A DNA stretch of 64,000 nucleotides from Bacillus smithii (GCF_001050115.1 NZ_CP012024.1:2150001-2214000), one strand, 5' to 3'. Shown: positions 1 to 9,908, counted from the stretch's first letter. Notes: a model not told the origin generated them from the sequence alone. Numbers and translations: made by a program.

Positions 1-896
1 TGGCTAAAAGGAACAACGATTTGAACCATATAAATAATGATGGCGACAAGCGAGCCGGATGAAAGCGTGCCCGAGGCTACACGAACGCCGCCATAGCCGA
101 TTAATAGAACTAAAACAAGCATCATCACAAATGTCATAAAAGGGGAAATGACAGACTGTATTCTCGCTTCTTTTAGACCGAATTGAAATAAATGATGAAT
201 CCCTTGTTCCCCGTTTTTTTGTTCCTCTTTCTCTGCACTGTAAGCTTTGAAAAGACGAATATCGGACAAAACTCTGCCAAGATGAGCGGAAAAACCGGCC
301 ATTTCATCCTGGGTGGCTTTTGAAATTTTGTACATTTTTTGTCCAAGCGGCCAAAGGAGAAGAAGCGAAACCGGAACTGCCGTCACCATCATAAGGGTCA
401 TTTTCCAGTCGATAATAAGGAGAATACAGACTGCCCCTCCCACCGAAATGAATCCGGTCAGAAACGTCACGAAATGTTGGGTGATCAGCATTTTCACCGT
501 ATTGGTGTCTTGAGTAATTCGACTCATCGTTTCTCCTGATTCGTGATTGTCGAAAAAAGGAACAGGCAGTAATAAAACCTGATTCCAAAGCTTTTTACGA
601 ATCGCCGCCACCACATATTCTCCAATATAGGTAAGGAAGTAGTAAGAAAAACCGGAAGTGATCGTTTGAACGATAAATGAAGCAGCAAGTATAAGAATGA
701 TGGATGGCTTTAACGCGGATTCAGAAATCTGGTCAACAAGAGATTTAGTAAACCACGGTACTATGAGTCCAACCGCTGTCTCGATCAAACTGAAAGCTAC
801 AGCCAAAAACAAAATCCATTTGGGAGGATCCGTGCTCCGGATTAACTGCCAAAAAGTTTTCCAATTGTCCATTTGTATTTGGCGATTTTTCTCCAC
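1..896 (-). CDS. BmrA-like multidrug ABC exporter, transmembrane half (3' end off the window)
   Basis: Membrane half of an ABC exporter that would drive drug or lipid efflux with ATP. About 298 codons are visible and hold the six-helix type-1 exporter domain. Recognisable parts are the coupling stretch FFDNHESGETMSRITQDT and the following QHFVTFLTGFISVGGA, which resemble B. subtilis BmrA (YvcC). The nucleotide-binding domain should lie beyond the left edge. I chose the GTG at 896 because an AGGAG sits 9 bases upstream; an in-frame ATG at 872 has no such site. The gene stands alone, with no link to the pyrimidine genes beside it except strand. Substrate cannot be told from this half. Confidence 0.85.
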   Translation of the reverse strand, partial: MEKNRQIQMDNWKTFWQLIRSTDPPKWILFLAVAFSLIETAVGLIVPWFTKSLVDQISESALKPSIILILAASFIVQTITSGFSYYFLTYIGEYVVAAIRKKLWNQVLLLPVPFFDNHESGETMSRITQDTNTVKMLITQHFVTFLTGFISVGGAVCILLIIDWKMTLMMVTAVPVSLLLLWPLGQKMYKISKATQDEMAGFSAHLGRVLSDIRLFKAYSAEKEEQKNGEQGIHHLFQFGLKEARIQSVISPFMTFVMMLVLVLLIGYGGVRVASGTLSSGSLVAIIIYMVQIVVPFS

Positions 897-1230
897 TCCA
901 ATCAACTCCTTCTATCGCTAAATATTTCAACAACGTTGCAGTCGATTCCTCTCTTCTTGGAAAAGCAACATAAGCACTTTACAATACGATCCAACAGAGA
1001 AGATAAACAACTAATCCTGTTTCAGATCAAGGATACGCTTATACAGGATTTGCTGGCGGGAACACTACGATAAAACAAACTCAAACATTGAAAAACAACC
1101 GTAAACGAAGTTCGTCTTCACTAGGAATCTCTTATATTTTGAAGAGCATAAAAAAATTCCCTTCATAGCATAACAAATAATAGTTATCTGCTATAAGGGA
1201 ATTTATTTCTTTCTTATTTTTTATAGTTAT
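897..1230. other. Intergenic stretch between the ABC exporter and the 78-residue gene
   Basis: The stretch holds the exporter's ribosome site near 906-910 and the strong hairpin at 1154-1204. I see no convincing gene or promoter box in the rest. Confidence 0.6.
1154..1204 (-). terminator. Intrinsic terminator after the 78-residue gene
   Basis: AAATTCCCTT-C-ATAGCA pairs with TGCTATAAGGGAATTT with one bulged base, and an inner stem (ATAAC/GTTAT) extends it. On the minus strand the stem is followed by seven T. It probably ends the pyrimidine operon transcript. The stem sequence resembles the gndA terminator at 13143-13180. Confidence 0.8.
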
Positions 1231-1467
1231 TTATATCGTTTCAGAAAACTTTTTTCTTAAAAGCATTTTTGTTGAGTAGTATTTTCTACCATTCGGTGTC
1301 ATAATATGCAATGTTTTTATTTCTTCAGTTTGTTTGTGATTGTCTGTTATTCGAAAATCGACAAAAGCACCGCTTAAATTTTCCGTCACAGCTACAATTT
1401 GATACCCTTTTTCTAATAATGTATCAATCTCTCTTTTTTCATCCCTGAATAATTCAGAATCAAACAT
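1231..1467 (-). CDS. Unknown 78-residue protein at the 3' end of the pyrimidine operon
   Basis: I do not recognise this protein. It is 78 residues long, charged and probably cytosolic, with no signal peptide or membrane segment. It starts MFDSELFRDEKREIDTLLEK and ends in a basic tail rich in Lys and Arg. The ATG at 1467 is preceded by AGGAGGTG at ideal spacing, so translation looks real; an upstream in-frame start at 1500 lacks a site. It lies 58 bases after the dihydropyrimidinase gene with no terminator between, so it is probably co-transcribed with the pyrimidine operon. A short palindrome (CCTGTT-T-AACAGG, 1479-1491) overlaps the ribosome site. No function can be assigned. Confidence 0.75.
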   Translation of the reverse strand: MFDSELFRDEKREIDTLLEKGYQIVAVTENLSGAFVDFRITDNHKQTEEIKTLHIMTPNGRKYYSTKMLLRKKFSETI

Positions 1468-1525
1468 CTCGAACACCTCCTGTTTAACAGGTAAGACCAA
1501 CTGTAGCTTTTAATCAATACGTTTT

Positions 1526-2941
1526 TTATATCTTTGCTTGAGATACCGTCGGCGTTATTTCCTGGTTGAATTTTCTGCGTTTTAAATATTTACCGCTTCC
1601 TAATGTGCCTACAAATTGCTTATCTTTAATAATAAAATGACCGCGACAAAGCACCGAAATCGGTTCTCCTACAATTTTCATATCCTCAAACGCACTATAA
1701 TCAACGTTCATATGATGGGTATTAGCGGAAATCGAGCGTTTTGCATTAGGATCAAAAATGACAATATCCGCATCACTTCCTACAGCGATCGTGCCTTTTT
1801 GAGGGAATATTCCAAATAATTTAGCGGCTTGAGTGGAAACAATATCAACAAATTGATTTAATGTCAAAATACCTTTTTTCACGCCTTCAGAAAATAAAAT
1901 ACTGAATCGATCCTCAATAAAGGGTCCGCCATTTGGAATCTTCGAAAAATCATGGCGACCAAGTTGTTTTTTCCCATTAAAATTAAAAGAGCAATGGTCA
2001 GAACCCACTGTTTGCAACACGCCTGACTTTAATGCATTCCATAAAACATCTTGATTCCATTTTTCACGAAGAGGCGGCGACCAAATGTATTTTGCCCCTT
2101 GGAAATCCGGTTTCTCTAAATAAGATTGATCAAGAACCAAATATTGCGGGCACGTTTCTCCCCATACTTTATATCCTTTAGCGCGTGCTTCAGCAATTTG
2201 TTTGACTGCTTCCAGGCATGTAACATGGACCACATACAATTGTGAATCGGCGATTTTAGCCAATTCAATGGCTCGGTGAGTTGCTTCTCCCTCAACTTCA
2301 GGCGGCCTGGTTAGAGCATGGTAGATAGGTTCAGTGTGTCCTTCCGACAAGGCTTGATTAACAAGTTCATCAATGACTGTTCCGTTTTCACAATGAACCA
2401 TCACTAATGCTCCTGCTTCTTTAGCTATTTGAAAAGTTCGAAACAACGTCCGATCATCTGCTTGGAATTCCTTGGCATATGCCATAAAAATTTTTATAGA
2501 AGAGATTCCTTCGCTTTCAAGCACTTCAGGCAATTCTTGAACGACTTGTTCATCTAAATTGGATAGCATTAAGTGAAATCCATAGTCAATGGCCGCTTTT
2601 CCTTTCGCCTTTTCATGCCATCTTTGAACGGCTTTTTTCAAAGTGTCATCTTCCGTTGAAAGACAAAAATCAAGAATCGTAGTGGTTCCGCCGAACGCGG
2701 CAGCAATCGTTCCCGTTTCCCAATCATCATCAGTCACCGTGTTATTAAACGGCATATCCAAATGTGTATGTGGATCTACGCCCCCAGGAAATACGTATGC
2801 GCCTTCTGCATCGATTACTTCTGCACCATCGGCAAGCAAGTCAGAACCTATTTGAACAATTTTTTCTCCTTCAATGAGAATATCCGCTTGATACGTATCA
2901 ACAGCCGTTACAATAGTTCCATTTTTAATTAATTTTTTCAT
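1526..2941 (-). CDS. hydA: Dihydropyrimidinase / D-hydantoinase
   Basis: Zinc amidohydrolase that opens dihydrouracil or dihydrothymine to N-carbamoyl-beta-amino acids and also acts on 5-substituted hydantoins. The full metal site is visible: H58 and H60 (DPHTH), carboxylated K150 (SIKIFMAY), H183 (MVHCENG), H239 (VVHVT) and D315 (GSDHC), the same numbering as the well-studied Bacillus/Geobacillus hydantoinases. At 471 residues it has normal full length. GGAGG precedes the ATG at 2941. It follows preA by 19 bases in one operon, so dihydropyrimidine is the likelier physiological substrate than hydantoins. Confidence 0.95.
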   Translation of the reverse strand: MKKLIKNGTIVTAVDTYQADILIEGEKIVQIGSDLLADGAEVIDAEGAYVFPGGVDPHTHLDMPFNNTVTDDDWETGTIAAAFGGTTTILDFCLSTEDDTLKKAVQRWHEKAKGKAAIDYGFHLMLSNLDEQVVQELPEVLESEGISSIKIFMAYAKEFQADDRTLFRTFQIAKEAGALVMVHCENGTVIDELVNQALSEGHTEPIYHALTRPPEVEGEATHRAIELAKIADSQLYVVHVTCLEAVKQIAEARAKGYKVWGETCPQYLVLDQSYLEKPDFQGAKYIWSPPLREKWNQDVLWNALKSGVLQTVGSDHCSFNFNGKKQLGRHDFSKIPNGGPFIEDRFSILFSEGVKKGILTLNQFVDIVSTQAAKLFGIFPQKGTIAVGSDADIVIFDPNAKRSISANTHHMNVDYSAFEDMKIVGEPISVLCRGHFIIKDKQFVGTLGSGKYLKRRKFNQEITPTVSQAKI

Positions 2942-2960
2942 CTTTTTCCCTCCATATCTT

Positions 2961-4241
2961 TTAACTAATCATCTTTTGATTGGATAAGAAACGGTCAATT
3001 AATTTCTGCCGTTCATTCCATGTGAGAGGGATTGGACTTGGTTTTTCCACCATATCAATAGCCCCCTCTGCCGGGCAAACGATGGAGCAAAGATTACAAC
3101 CGACACAATCTTCCTCTCTTACCTTTAAGATGTTTTCACCATTTTCATCTGATAGCATTTCAATACATTGATGTGAAGCGTCTTCGCAGGCAATGTAACA
3201 TTTATTGCAATGAATGCATGATTCATTATTAATGTGGGCAACTACTTTATAATTGAGATCCAGATCGCCCCAATCTGTGTACTTCGGTACAGATTGGCCG
3301 ATAAGATCCATAACTGAATGTAAGCCTTTTTCTTCAAGATAGTTATTCATCCCATCAATCATGTCTTCCACTATACTAAATCCATGCTGCATGACAGCTG
3401 TACATACCTGTATATTTGTCGCTCCCATCAACATAAATTCCGCTGCGTCTTTCCAAGTAGATATGCCTCCGATCCCCGAAATGGGTACAGAAATATCCGG
3501 ATGACGCGCACATTCAGCCACCATATTTAATGCAATAGGTTTAACAGCCGGACCGCAATAACCGCCGTGCGTTCCTTTTCCCGCTACATTCGGAATCGTG
3601 TTCCATGTATTCAAATCAACCCCCATCAAACTATTAATAGTGTTTATCAAGCTGATGGCATCAGCGCCGCCTTGAACAGCAGCATAGGCCGTTGCTGTAA
3701 TATCCGTAATATTGGGGGTTAATTTCACTATCACGGGGGTTTGAGCTACTTCTTTTACCCAATACGTTTGTTTTTCAACCAATTCAGGGACTTGCCCCGA
3801 GGCAGCTCCCATCCCTCTTTCTGCCATGCCATGCGGACAGCCAAAATTTAATTCAAGTCCGTCAACGCCAACGTCTTCCACCCTTTTTACAATCTCATGC
3901 CACTTTTCTTGATTTGGTTCTACCATTAAAGAAGCAACGATCACATGTTTAGGAAACTTCTTTTTTGTTTCATAAATTTCTTTTAAGTTGACTTCCAACG
4001 GTCTGTCAGTGATTAATTCAATGTTATTAAAGCCCGCCATCACTTGACCGTTATAATTGAATGCAGCAAAACGTGAAGAAACATTCAGAATCGGATCGCC
4101 CAACGTTTTCCAAACGACTCCGCCCCAACCTGATTCAAAAGCCCTCTGAACTTGATATCCTGAATTGGTTGGCGGCGCGGATGCCAACCAAAAAGGATTC
4201 ATTGATTGAATTCCGGCAAAATGAATTCGTAAATCTGCCAA
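2961..4241 (-). CDS. preA: NAD-dependent dihydropyrimidine dehydrogenase, subunit PreA
   Basis: Catalytic FMN subunit that reduces uracil or thymine to the 5,6-dihydro form, working with PreT. Residues 1-325 are a dihydroorotate-dehydrogenase-type barrel (VIVKLTPNITDI near 170-181, PISGIGGI near 253-260). The C-terminus carries two 4Fe-4S ferredoxin motifs, with cysteines at 342, 345, 348, 352 and 379, 382, 385, 389. The start is TTG at 4241, supported by a GGGGG-rich site 8 bases upstream; no nearby in-frame ATG is better placed. It lies 17 bases after preT and 19 before hydA. Confidence 0.93.
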   Translation of the reverse strand: MADLRIHFAGIQSMNPFWLASAPPTNSGYQVQRAFESGWGGVVWKTLGDPILNVSSRFAAFNYNGQVMAGFNNIELITDRPLEVNLKEIYETKKKFPKHVIVASLMVEPNQEKWHEIVKRVEDVGVDGLELNFGCPHGMAERGMGAASGQVPELVEKQTYWVKEVAQTPVIVKLTPNITDITATAYAAVQGGADAISLINTINSLMGVDLNTWNTIPNVAGKGTHGGYCGPAVKPIALNMVAECARHPDISVPISGIGGISTWKDAAEFMLMGATNIQVCTAVMQHGFSIVEDMIDGMNNYLEEKGLHSVMDLIGQSVPKYTDWGDLDLNYKVVAHINNESCIHCNKCYIACEDASHQCIEMLSDENGENILKVREEDCVGCNLCSIVCPAEGAIDMVEKPSPIPLTWNERQKLIDRFLSNQKMIS

Positions 4242-4258
4242 TTCGTTTTCCCCCTTTT

Positions 4259-5608
4259 TTACAAGCTGCTTTGTATGTGCCTATGAATGGCGCGTGCTGC
4301 TTTTTTTCCTTGTTCAACGGCACTGACAACCATTGCATCACCTTGTCCCTTCCCAACAACGACATCCCCGGCGGCAAATAATTTTTTATTAGAGGTTTGA
4401 TGGGTTACGGGATCAATTTTGACGATGCCTTGATCATGTTCTAAACCAAGTTCTTCAATCAATTTTTTATGACGGGTTTGACCAATGGCTTTCACGACAA
4501 TATCTACATCCATCGAAAAATCGGAATTTTCAATTATTTCAACGGAACGTCTTCCCGAATGATCAAGTTCTCCTAATTTCGTTCGAGAACATTTCAATTT
4601 CCCCACATTTCCGTTCCCGTCGTCAATGATCTCTGTCGGTTGGGTCAACCATCTAAACTCCACTCCTTCTTGCTTGGCAAATTCATACTCACTGGCATAA
4701 GCCGTCATCTCAGATTCACTTCTTCGATAAACGATCTTTACATTAGATGCTCCCATACGTTTTAAACAAGTAGCCGCATCGATAGCTGTATTTCCCGCTC
4801 CAATCACTGCTGCACGCTTTCCAATAAAACGATCAGTGATATCACCATCTTTAATTTCTTCAATTAATTGAATCGCATCATACACTCCATGCAGCTCTTC
4901 TCCCGGGATGCCGAGCATCGGAACCTTTCCCATTCCAATAGCCAGCAATACTGCATCATAATCTTCCATCACCTCGTTTACCATAATATCTTCACCAAAA
5001 ATTGTATTAGTCAGAATTTCTACCCCCAGCTGTTTTACTTGTTCTACCTCCCAAAGTGAAATTTCTTGCGGCAATCGAAACGGCACGATACCATAAGTGT
5101 TCAAGCCTCCGGCTTTTTCTTTTGCCTCAAAAATCGTTACTTCGTATCCTAATCGGGCAAGTTCCCTGGCACCGGACAATCCCGCCGGACCGCTTCCGAT
5201 GATGGCCACTTTCTTACCATTAGGATTTCCTTTTTTAAAAAGCGGTTGATGATGATGGATTGCCCAATTCGTTGCATGCCTTTGCAACTGCCCAATCATA
5301 ACAGGAACTGAAATATCATTTAAAACGCAAGCTCCTTCGCATAATTCCTCTGTCGGGCAGACCCTTGCACACGTCGCTCCCAATGGATTAGCATCTAATA
5401 TAACACGAGCAGACCCTTTTAAATTTTCAGAAGCGATCTTTTTGATAAAAGCAGGAATGTTAATACCAGTCGGACAGGCCTTCGTACATGGGGCATCGTA
5501 ACAATATAAACATCGGTTTGCTTCATCAACCGCTTCTTTAGGACTTAAATCTTTTTTTACTTCTTGAAAATTCAATGGCAAATCATCCAACGTCACTGAA
5601 GATTGCAT
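4259..5608 (-). CDS. preT: NAD-dependent dihydropyrimidine dehydrogenase, subunit PreT
   Basis: FAD and NAD(P) subunit that passes electrons to PreA. The N-terminal Fe-S domain has cysteines at 33, 36, 41, 45 and 80, 84, 90, 94. It is followed by an FAD-binding GSGPAG at 138-143 and a second dinucleotide motif, GAGNTAIDAA. The ATG at 5608 has AAGGGGTG 5 bases upstream; an in-frame ATG at 5656 lacks a site. At 449 residues the length suits PreT or GltD-like proteins. The gene order preT-preA-hydA identifies it as PreT rather than a glutamate synthase small subunit. Confidence 0.92.
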   Translation of the reverse strand: MQSSVTLDDLPLNFQEVKKDLSPKEAVDEANRCLYCYDAPCTKACPTGINIPAFIKKIASENLKGSARVILDANPLGATCARVCPTEELCEGACVLNDISVPVMIGQLQRHATNWAIHHHQPLFKKGNPNGKKVAIIGSGPAGLSGARELARLGYEVTIFEAKEKAGGLNTYGIVPFRLPQEISLWEVEQVKQLGVEILTNTIFGEDIMVNEVMEDYDAVLLAIGMGKVPMLGIPGEELHGVYDAIQLIEEIKDGDITDRFIGKRAAVIGAGNTAIDAATCLKRMGASNVKIVYRRSESEMTAYASEYEFAKQEGVEFRWLTQPTEIIDDGNGNVGKLKCSRTKLGELDHSGRRSVEIIENSDFSMDVDIVVKAIGQTRHKKLIEELGLEHDQGIVKIDPVTHQTSNKKLFAAGDVVVGKGQGDAMVVSAVEQGKKAARAIHRHIQSSL

Positions 5609-5700
5609 TCGAACACCCCTTTTATCTGGTTTTTTAAATCCTTTCCTAACTTTCATAATATCTGATAATCTATTGTTACCTTGACCTCATTCTCTGTCAC

Positions 5701-7227
5701 TTAATTTAGCTCATTCACCGCAGCTGATTGATTCTGACTTGTTTCATCGTTGTTCATAAAAAGGGTTATTTCCTCATACTCTTTTAATGATAGAAGACTT
5801 TTATCGTCGCGCATAAGATAACTGTAAACCGCCATTGCCACGAGCAAACCTATCGTCCAAGCATTGCTCCATAGGAAAGACAAACTCGGAATAACTAAAC
5901 CTGCCAGCGGAATCACAATTCCAATGATTAAAGCGTAAATGCCGTTTTTATTCACTCCTGAAGAATAACTATAACGTCCATTCACTTGATATAATTCTCT
6001 CAACGCCAAACGGCGTCGACGAACAATCCAATAATCTGCGATGGCAATACCGTCGATAGGTCCGAGAAGAGCGCCGTATCCTCCAAGAAAACCAAAAATC
6101 AAGTTTTGAAAATTCGACATGAGATACCATGGCTGCATCGCTATAGCAAATAAACCGGTCAGTATAGCACCAATGGAAAATGTAATTCTCCTTGGCCACA
6201 AGTTTTCTGCAGCTCGGGCAGGAGCGACAAGATTTGCCCCTACATTTACGGTTATGGATGAAATAACAATGACAATGGCTCCAAGGAAAACAATGAATGT
6301 CGGAAATTTTGCTAATAATTCAACGGGTTCCCAAATAGCCTTTCCAAAAATCACAACGGTTGCGGATGTGACAAATATCCCAATAAAAGAAAATACCGTC
6401 ATAGTTATGGGTAGAGCCAAGCTTTGTGCAACCATCATCGATTTTTGTTGTCGGGCATAACGAGCAAAATCAGGAATATTTAGGGCTAAGGTTGCCCAAA
6501 AAGCTATAACACCCGTTAAAGCAGGGAAGAAAGTGGACAAAAATTCTCCAAGAGAATGAAATTTACTTGGTGCTGTTAAAATCGGCCCCCAACCATGAAT
6601 ATGGGTCATTGCCCAAATGAATAAGATGATGGAAGAAAGACCGACAATCGGACTTGCAATGATCGTTAGCCATTTGATCGCTTCAGGCCCTTTCACTCCT
6701 ATGCCAACATTCAGCGCCCAAAAAATCATAAATACAATCGCTGTATGAAAAGGAAAATTCACCCATCCCGAAAAAACACGGGCAAAAAGAGCGTCTATAC
6801 TTGTTGTGCCAATCCATGTGTTAATTCCAAACCAACCAGCCGCAACAATGGCACGTGCCAAGGTGGGGATGTGAGTTCCTTTGGAACCAAACCATAATCT
6901 GGCAAACACCGGATATGGGATACCGAATTTTGCTCCAGCATGTGCATTTAATAAAATGGGAATCAAGACGATACAATTCCCAAGAAAAATAGTGAGCAAT
7001 GCCTGCCACCAGTTCATTCCCAGGGAAATCATGCCACTGGCCATTGTATAAGAAGGAATGATAAGGCACATCCCCATCCACAAAGTAGCAAAATTCATGC
7101 CCGACCATGAATGTTCTTCTTTCGTTGTTGGCCTTAAGTCTTCATTCCATAAGTTGCTCCCTTTTATACTATCCATTGCTTCATTGGTTAAAGTGACTAT
7201 GCCATTTTCTTCTATTTGCGATTTCAT
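5701..7227 (-). CDS. NCS1-family nucleobase or hydantoin permease
   Basis: Integral membrane symporter of the nucleobase:cation symporter-1 family (Mhp1, PucI and allantoin or uracil permeases). It is 508 residues with about twelve hydrophobic segments. The N-terminal stretch NEDLRPTTKEEHSWSG, followed by LWMGMCLIIPSY, is typical of the family. The ATG at 7227 has AAGGGTG 7 bases upstream; an earlier GTG at 7236 overlaps that site. It sits 92 bases upstream of preT, so it probably imports the pyrimidine, dihydropyrimidine or hydantoin used by the downstream enzymes. The exact substrate cannot be read from the sequence. Confidence 0.9.
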   Translation of the reverse strand: MKSQIEENGIVTLTNEAMDSIKGSNLWNEDLRPTTKEEHSWSGMNFATLWMGMCLIIPSYTMASGMISLGMNWWQALLTIFLGNCIVLIPILLNAHAGAKFGIPYPVFARLWFGSKGTHIPTLARAIVAAGWFGINTWIGTTSIDALFARVFSGWVNFPFHTAIVFMIFWALNVGIGVKGPEAIKWLTIIASPIVGLSSIILFIWAMTHIHGWGPILTAPSKFHSLGEFLSTFFPALTGVIAFWATLALNIPDFARYARQQKSMMVAQSLALPITMTVFSFIGIFVTSATVVIFGKAIWEPVELLAKFPTFIVFLGAIVIVISSITVNVGANLVAPARAAENLWPRRITFSIGAILTGLFAIAMQPWYLMSNFQNLIFGFLGGYGALLGPIDGIAIADYWIVRRRRLALRELYQVNGRYSYSSGVNKNGIYALIIGIVIPLAGLVIPSLSFLWSNAWTIGLLVAMAVYSYLMRDDKSLLSLKEYEEITLFMNNDETSQNQSAAVNELN

Positions 7228-7343
7228 AGACTTCACCCTTTAATCAATTTATGATGATCAATAAATTGTTTTTTGAATAAACGTAATATTCAGATTTAAA
7301 AATCAACACTCAATGATTTATACATATTTTTCAACGGTACGAA

Positions 7344-8570
7344 TCAATAATCCAAAATGGAAAGAACCGTATCCAAAGCGACATTCACTCCATTCGCACA
7401 TTCTTCATAAGATGTAAACTCTTCTTCACAATGGCTCTTTCCATTGACGCTAGGTACAAATATCATAGCTGTAGGCAGATAACTGGCAATAAATTGGGCA
7501 TCATGCCCCGCTCCGCTGTACATTCTTTTACTTGAATAACCGAGCGATTGAGCTGATTTTTCCAGTCGATCACATAGTTTTTGATCGAACACTACCGTAT
7601 CACGCCCCCATAGTTTTCTTGCGGATATAGCGCAGCCTTTTAGCGATTTCGGTAAATCTTGAATGGCTTCTTCAACTTGATGGATGACTTTCGGATCTTT
7701 GTGTCTTGCTTCAAGCGTAAAAATAGTTTTATTCGGAATCACCGTGTGTATATTGGGAAGAACGTTCATTCTTCCCACCGTGTACACTAAATCACTGTCT
7801 AATTGATTTAGTTTTTTACGCAAATCAGTCATAATATCCGTTGCTGTAAAGAGGGCATCTTTTCTCATGTTCATTGGTGTTGTGCCGGCATGATCTGATT
7901 CACCGGTTACTTCCATTTCATAATTCACCATTCCAACTACACCTTCTACGATGCCAATCTTCACATTTTCACTTTCTAATACCGGCCCTTGTTCAATATG
8001 CATTTCTAAAAAAGCGGTAGCTTCCTTCAAACGATTTTCAATATCACCTTTATATCCACTAGCAGCTAAGGCTTCACCAAATGTTATCCCGTCAGTATCT
8101 CGGCTCTTCATCATTTCCGTTTTCTCAAACTTCCCGGAAAGTACACCTGAAGACATCATGGCCGGTTCAAATCTTGCTCCTTCTTCATTTGTAAAATTGA
8201 CAATCGTAAATGGAATCTTTGGTTGAATATGATGATCATGAAGCGTACGAGCAATTTCTAATGCAGCAACCACGCCAAGAACACCGTCAAACCTCCCGCC
8301 TTTCGTTACCGAATCTAAATGGGAACCCATCACAAGAGGAGGTTTGTCTTCAACACCTGCCATCGTTGCATAAATGTTAGCCATATCATCCATTTTTACT
8401 GTCATTCCTATTTCTTTACAACACGAAACAAAATAATCTCTAGCCGCTATATCTTCCTTTGAAAGAGATAATCGTGTGACCCCATTATTTTTTGTACGGC
8501 CAAATTCCGCAAACGTTTCTAACGTCTTTTTCAATCTGTCCGAATGAATTAAGATCTTTTGTTGTTGCAT
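7344..8570 (-). CDS. M20-family N-carbamoyl amino acid amidohydrolase (beta-ureidopropionase-type)
   Basis: Dinuclear-metal amidohydrolase of the hydantoinase/carbamoylase group. In this operon it should split N-carbamoyl-beta-alanine into beta-alanine, CO2 and ammonia. Metal ligands are visible: H84 (GSHLDS), D95 (GGRFDG), E130 next to E129 (TNEEGARF), H191 (EMHIEQGP) and a C-terminal His in SGAGHDAQF. At 408 residues it has the usual length. AAGGAGG lies 8 bases before the ATG at 8570. Allantoate amidohydrolases and L-carbamoylases share these motifs; the context with PreTA and dihydropyrimidinase favours the ureidopropionase role. Confidence 0.88.
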   Translation of the reverse strand: MQQQKILIHSDRLKKTLETFAEFGRTKNNGVTRLSLSKEDIAARDYFVSCCKEIGMTVKMDDMANIYATMAGVEDKPPLVMGSHLDSVTKGGRFDGVLGVVAALEIARTLHDHHIQPKIPFTIVNFTNEEGARFEPAMMSSGVLSGKFEKTEMMKSRDTDGITFGEALAASGYKGDIENRLKEATAFLEMHIEQGPVLESENVKIGIVEGVVGMVNYEMEVTGESDHAGTTPMNMRKDALFTATDIMTDLRKKLNQLDSDLVYTVGRMNVLPNIHTVIPNKTIFTLEARHKDPKVIHQVEEAIQDLPKSLKGCAISARKLWGRDTVVFDQKLCDRLEKSAQSLGYSSKRMYSGAGHDAQFIASYLPTAMIFVPSVNGKSHCEEEFTSYEECANGVNVALDTVLSILDY

Positions 8571-8738
8571 TTGGCAGTCCTCCTTATTTACAATTTCAAA
8601 TTGTCGTATTGATCGCCTTATTTGATCTATTTCCTTATTCCTTCATTGAAGAAATAGCCAGCCTAAAATCATTTAAAGAAAATTACGATAATTCAAACCA
8701 AGAAAACTTCCATACTGCTGAATTAATGTCATATTTCA

Positions 8739-9890
8739 TCACACAATTTTTTTAGTTTTTTTCCGCAAAGCATTATACATTTCTTTTAAACTTTCTTTCG
8801 TCATCAAAACTGGATTATTCATCATATTAGGAAAAAAACTATGAGATACAAGTTTATCTAAATCTCCTTCTGTCAACACCCCTATTTCTTCCAATGTCAT
8901 TCTTAACCCCATTTCCTTTTTCATTTCGTCTATTCGATCCGCCAAGTCTTCCGAATCTTTGAAACCCAGCCTCCTACTGAACGCTTGAAGACGCTCCGAT
9001 TCGAACCCAAGCCGGCTATTGATTTTCCAAAAGGAAGGAAGAGTAAAAGCACAAGCCTCGCCATGAGGAATATGAAACTCTTGTGTCAGTGGATAAGAAC
9101 ATGCATGCGCAGCAGCCGTTTGTGTCATATTAAATGCCAGACCTGCCGTAACGGAAGCTTCACTCATTTTTGCTCTTGCCTCCATATTTTCAGGCTCATG
9201 ATAGGCGGTTAATAAATATTTGAAAACAATCGACGCTGCTCTTTCCGCCGCCATATCGGTGAAAGGCTGATGCTTTTTTCCGTAGTATGCCTCCAGTGAA
9301 TGGGCCAGGACATCCAGACCGCTCGATGCAGTCACATCGGGCGGACAAGTGACCGTTAGTTCAGGATCTATTAACGCATAGGCCGGATAGAAATAATCGC
9401 TTGAGAGAGGAGCCTTCACATTTCTTTCCGTGTCTGTCAGCACTGAAACAGATGTCACTTCACTCGCCGTTCCAGCCGTTGTCGGTACAGCGATTAAAGG
9501 AATTCCAGGCTTCGTCACTGAACGTTCACGAGATAAAAAGTCAGCAGAACTATAGGGCGTTTCGGCCACAAAACAAGCAACCTTTGCACAGTCTAAAATG
9601 CTCCCTCCTCCTAAAGCCACGGCAAAATCACATTTGTATTCGCGAATGATGCGGGCGCAGGCATCCGTGTTATACACAGTCGGGTTTGTTTGAATATCCG
9701 AAAATATCGTTACAATACGCCCCTCCGCTTGATCCATAATTTTTTGTGCCGTACCGTTGCGAACCATCGACGGGGCACTAATTAATATCCCGCGCTTCCT
9801 ATTTAATCGTTTTATGATTTGTGGTAATAAGTTTATTTTGCCTGGGCCAAAATCAATCGGTACTGGTTGTTTATAAAAAAATTTTTCCAT
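8739..9890 (-). CDS. Iron-containing alcohol dehydrogenase, candidate malonic semialdehyde reductase
   Basis: Group III metal-dependent alcohol dehydrogenase of 383 residues. It has the nucleotide-binding GGGSILDCAK at 94-103, a VPTTAGTASEVT loop at 135-146, and metal ligands D193, H197, H262 and H276. The ATG at 9890 has AAAGGA 9 bases upstream. It lies 18 bases after the aminotransferase gene. By position it could reduce the malonic semialdehyde made from beta-alanine to 3-hydroxypropionate, the role of PydE described for Lysinibacillus; that role is inference. The family also includes 1,3-propanediol, lactaldehyde and butanol dehydrogenases. Confidence 0.85.
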   Translation of the reverse strand: MEKFFYKQPVPIDFGPGKINLLPQIIKRLNRKRGILISAPSMVRNGTAQKIMDQAEGRIVTIFSDIQTNPTVYNTDACARIIREYKCDFAVALGGGSILDCAKVACFVAETPYSSADFLSRERSVTKPGIPLIAVPTTAGTASEVTSVSVLTDTERNVKAPLSSDYFYPAYALIDPELTVTCPPDVTASSGLDVLAHSLEAYYGKKHQPFTDMAAERAASIVFKYLLTAYHEPENMEARAKMSEASVTAGLAFNMTQTAAAHACSYPLTQEFHIPHGEACAFTLPSFWKINSRLGFESERLQAFSRRLGFKDSEDLADRIDEMKKEMGLRMTLEEIGVLTEGDLDKLVSHSFFPNMMNNPVLMTKESLKEMYNALRKKTKKIV

Positions 9891-9908
9891 TCCGTGAATT
9901 CCTTTCAT

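Noticed and set aside
1479-1491. Palindrome CCTGTT-T-AACAGG over the ribosome site of the 78-residue gene as an RNA switch
   Set aside because: The loop would be only one base, or a 4-base stem if opened, which is too weak to claim control.
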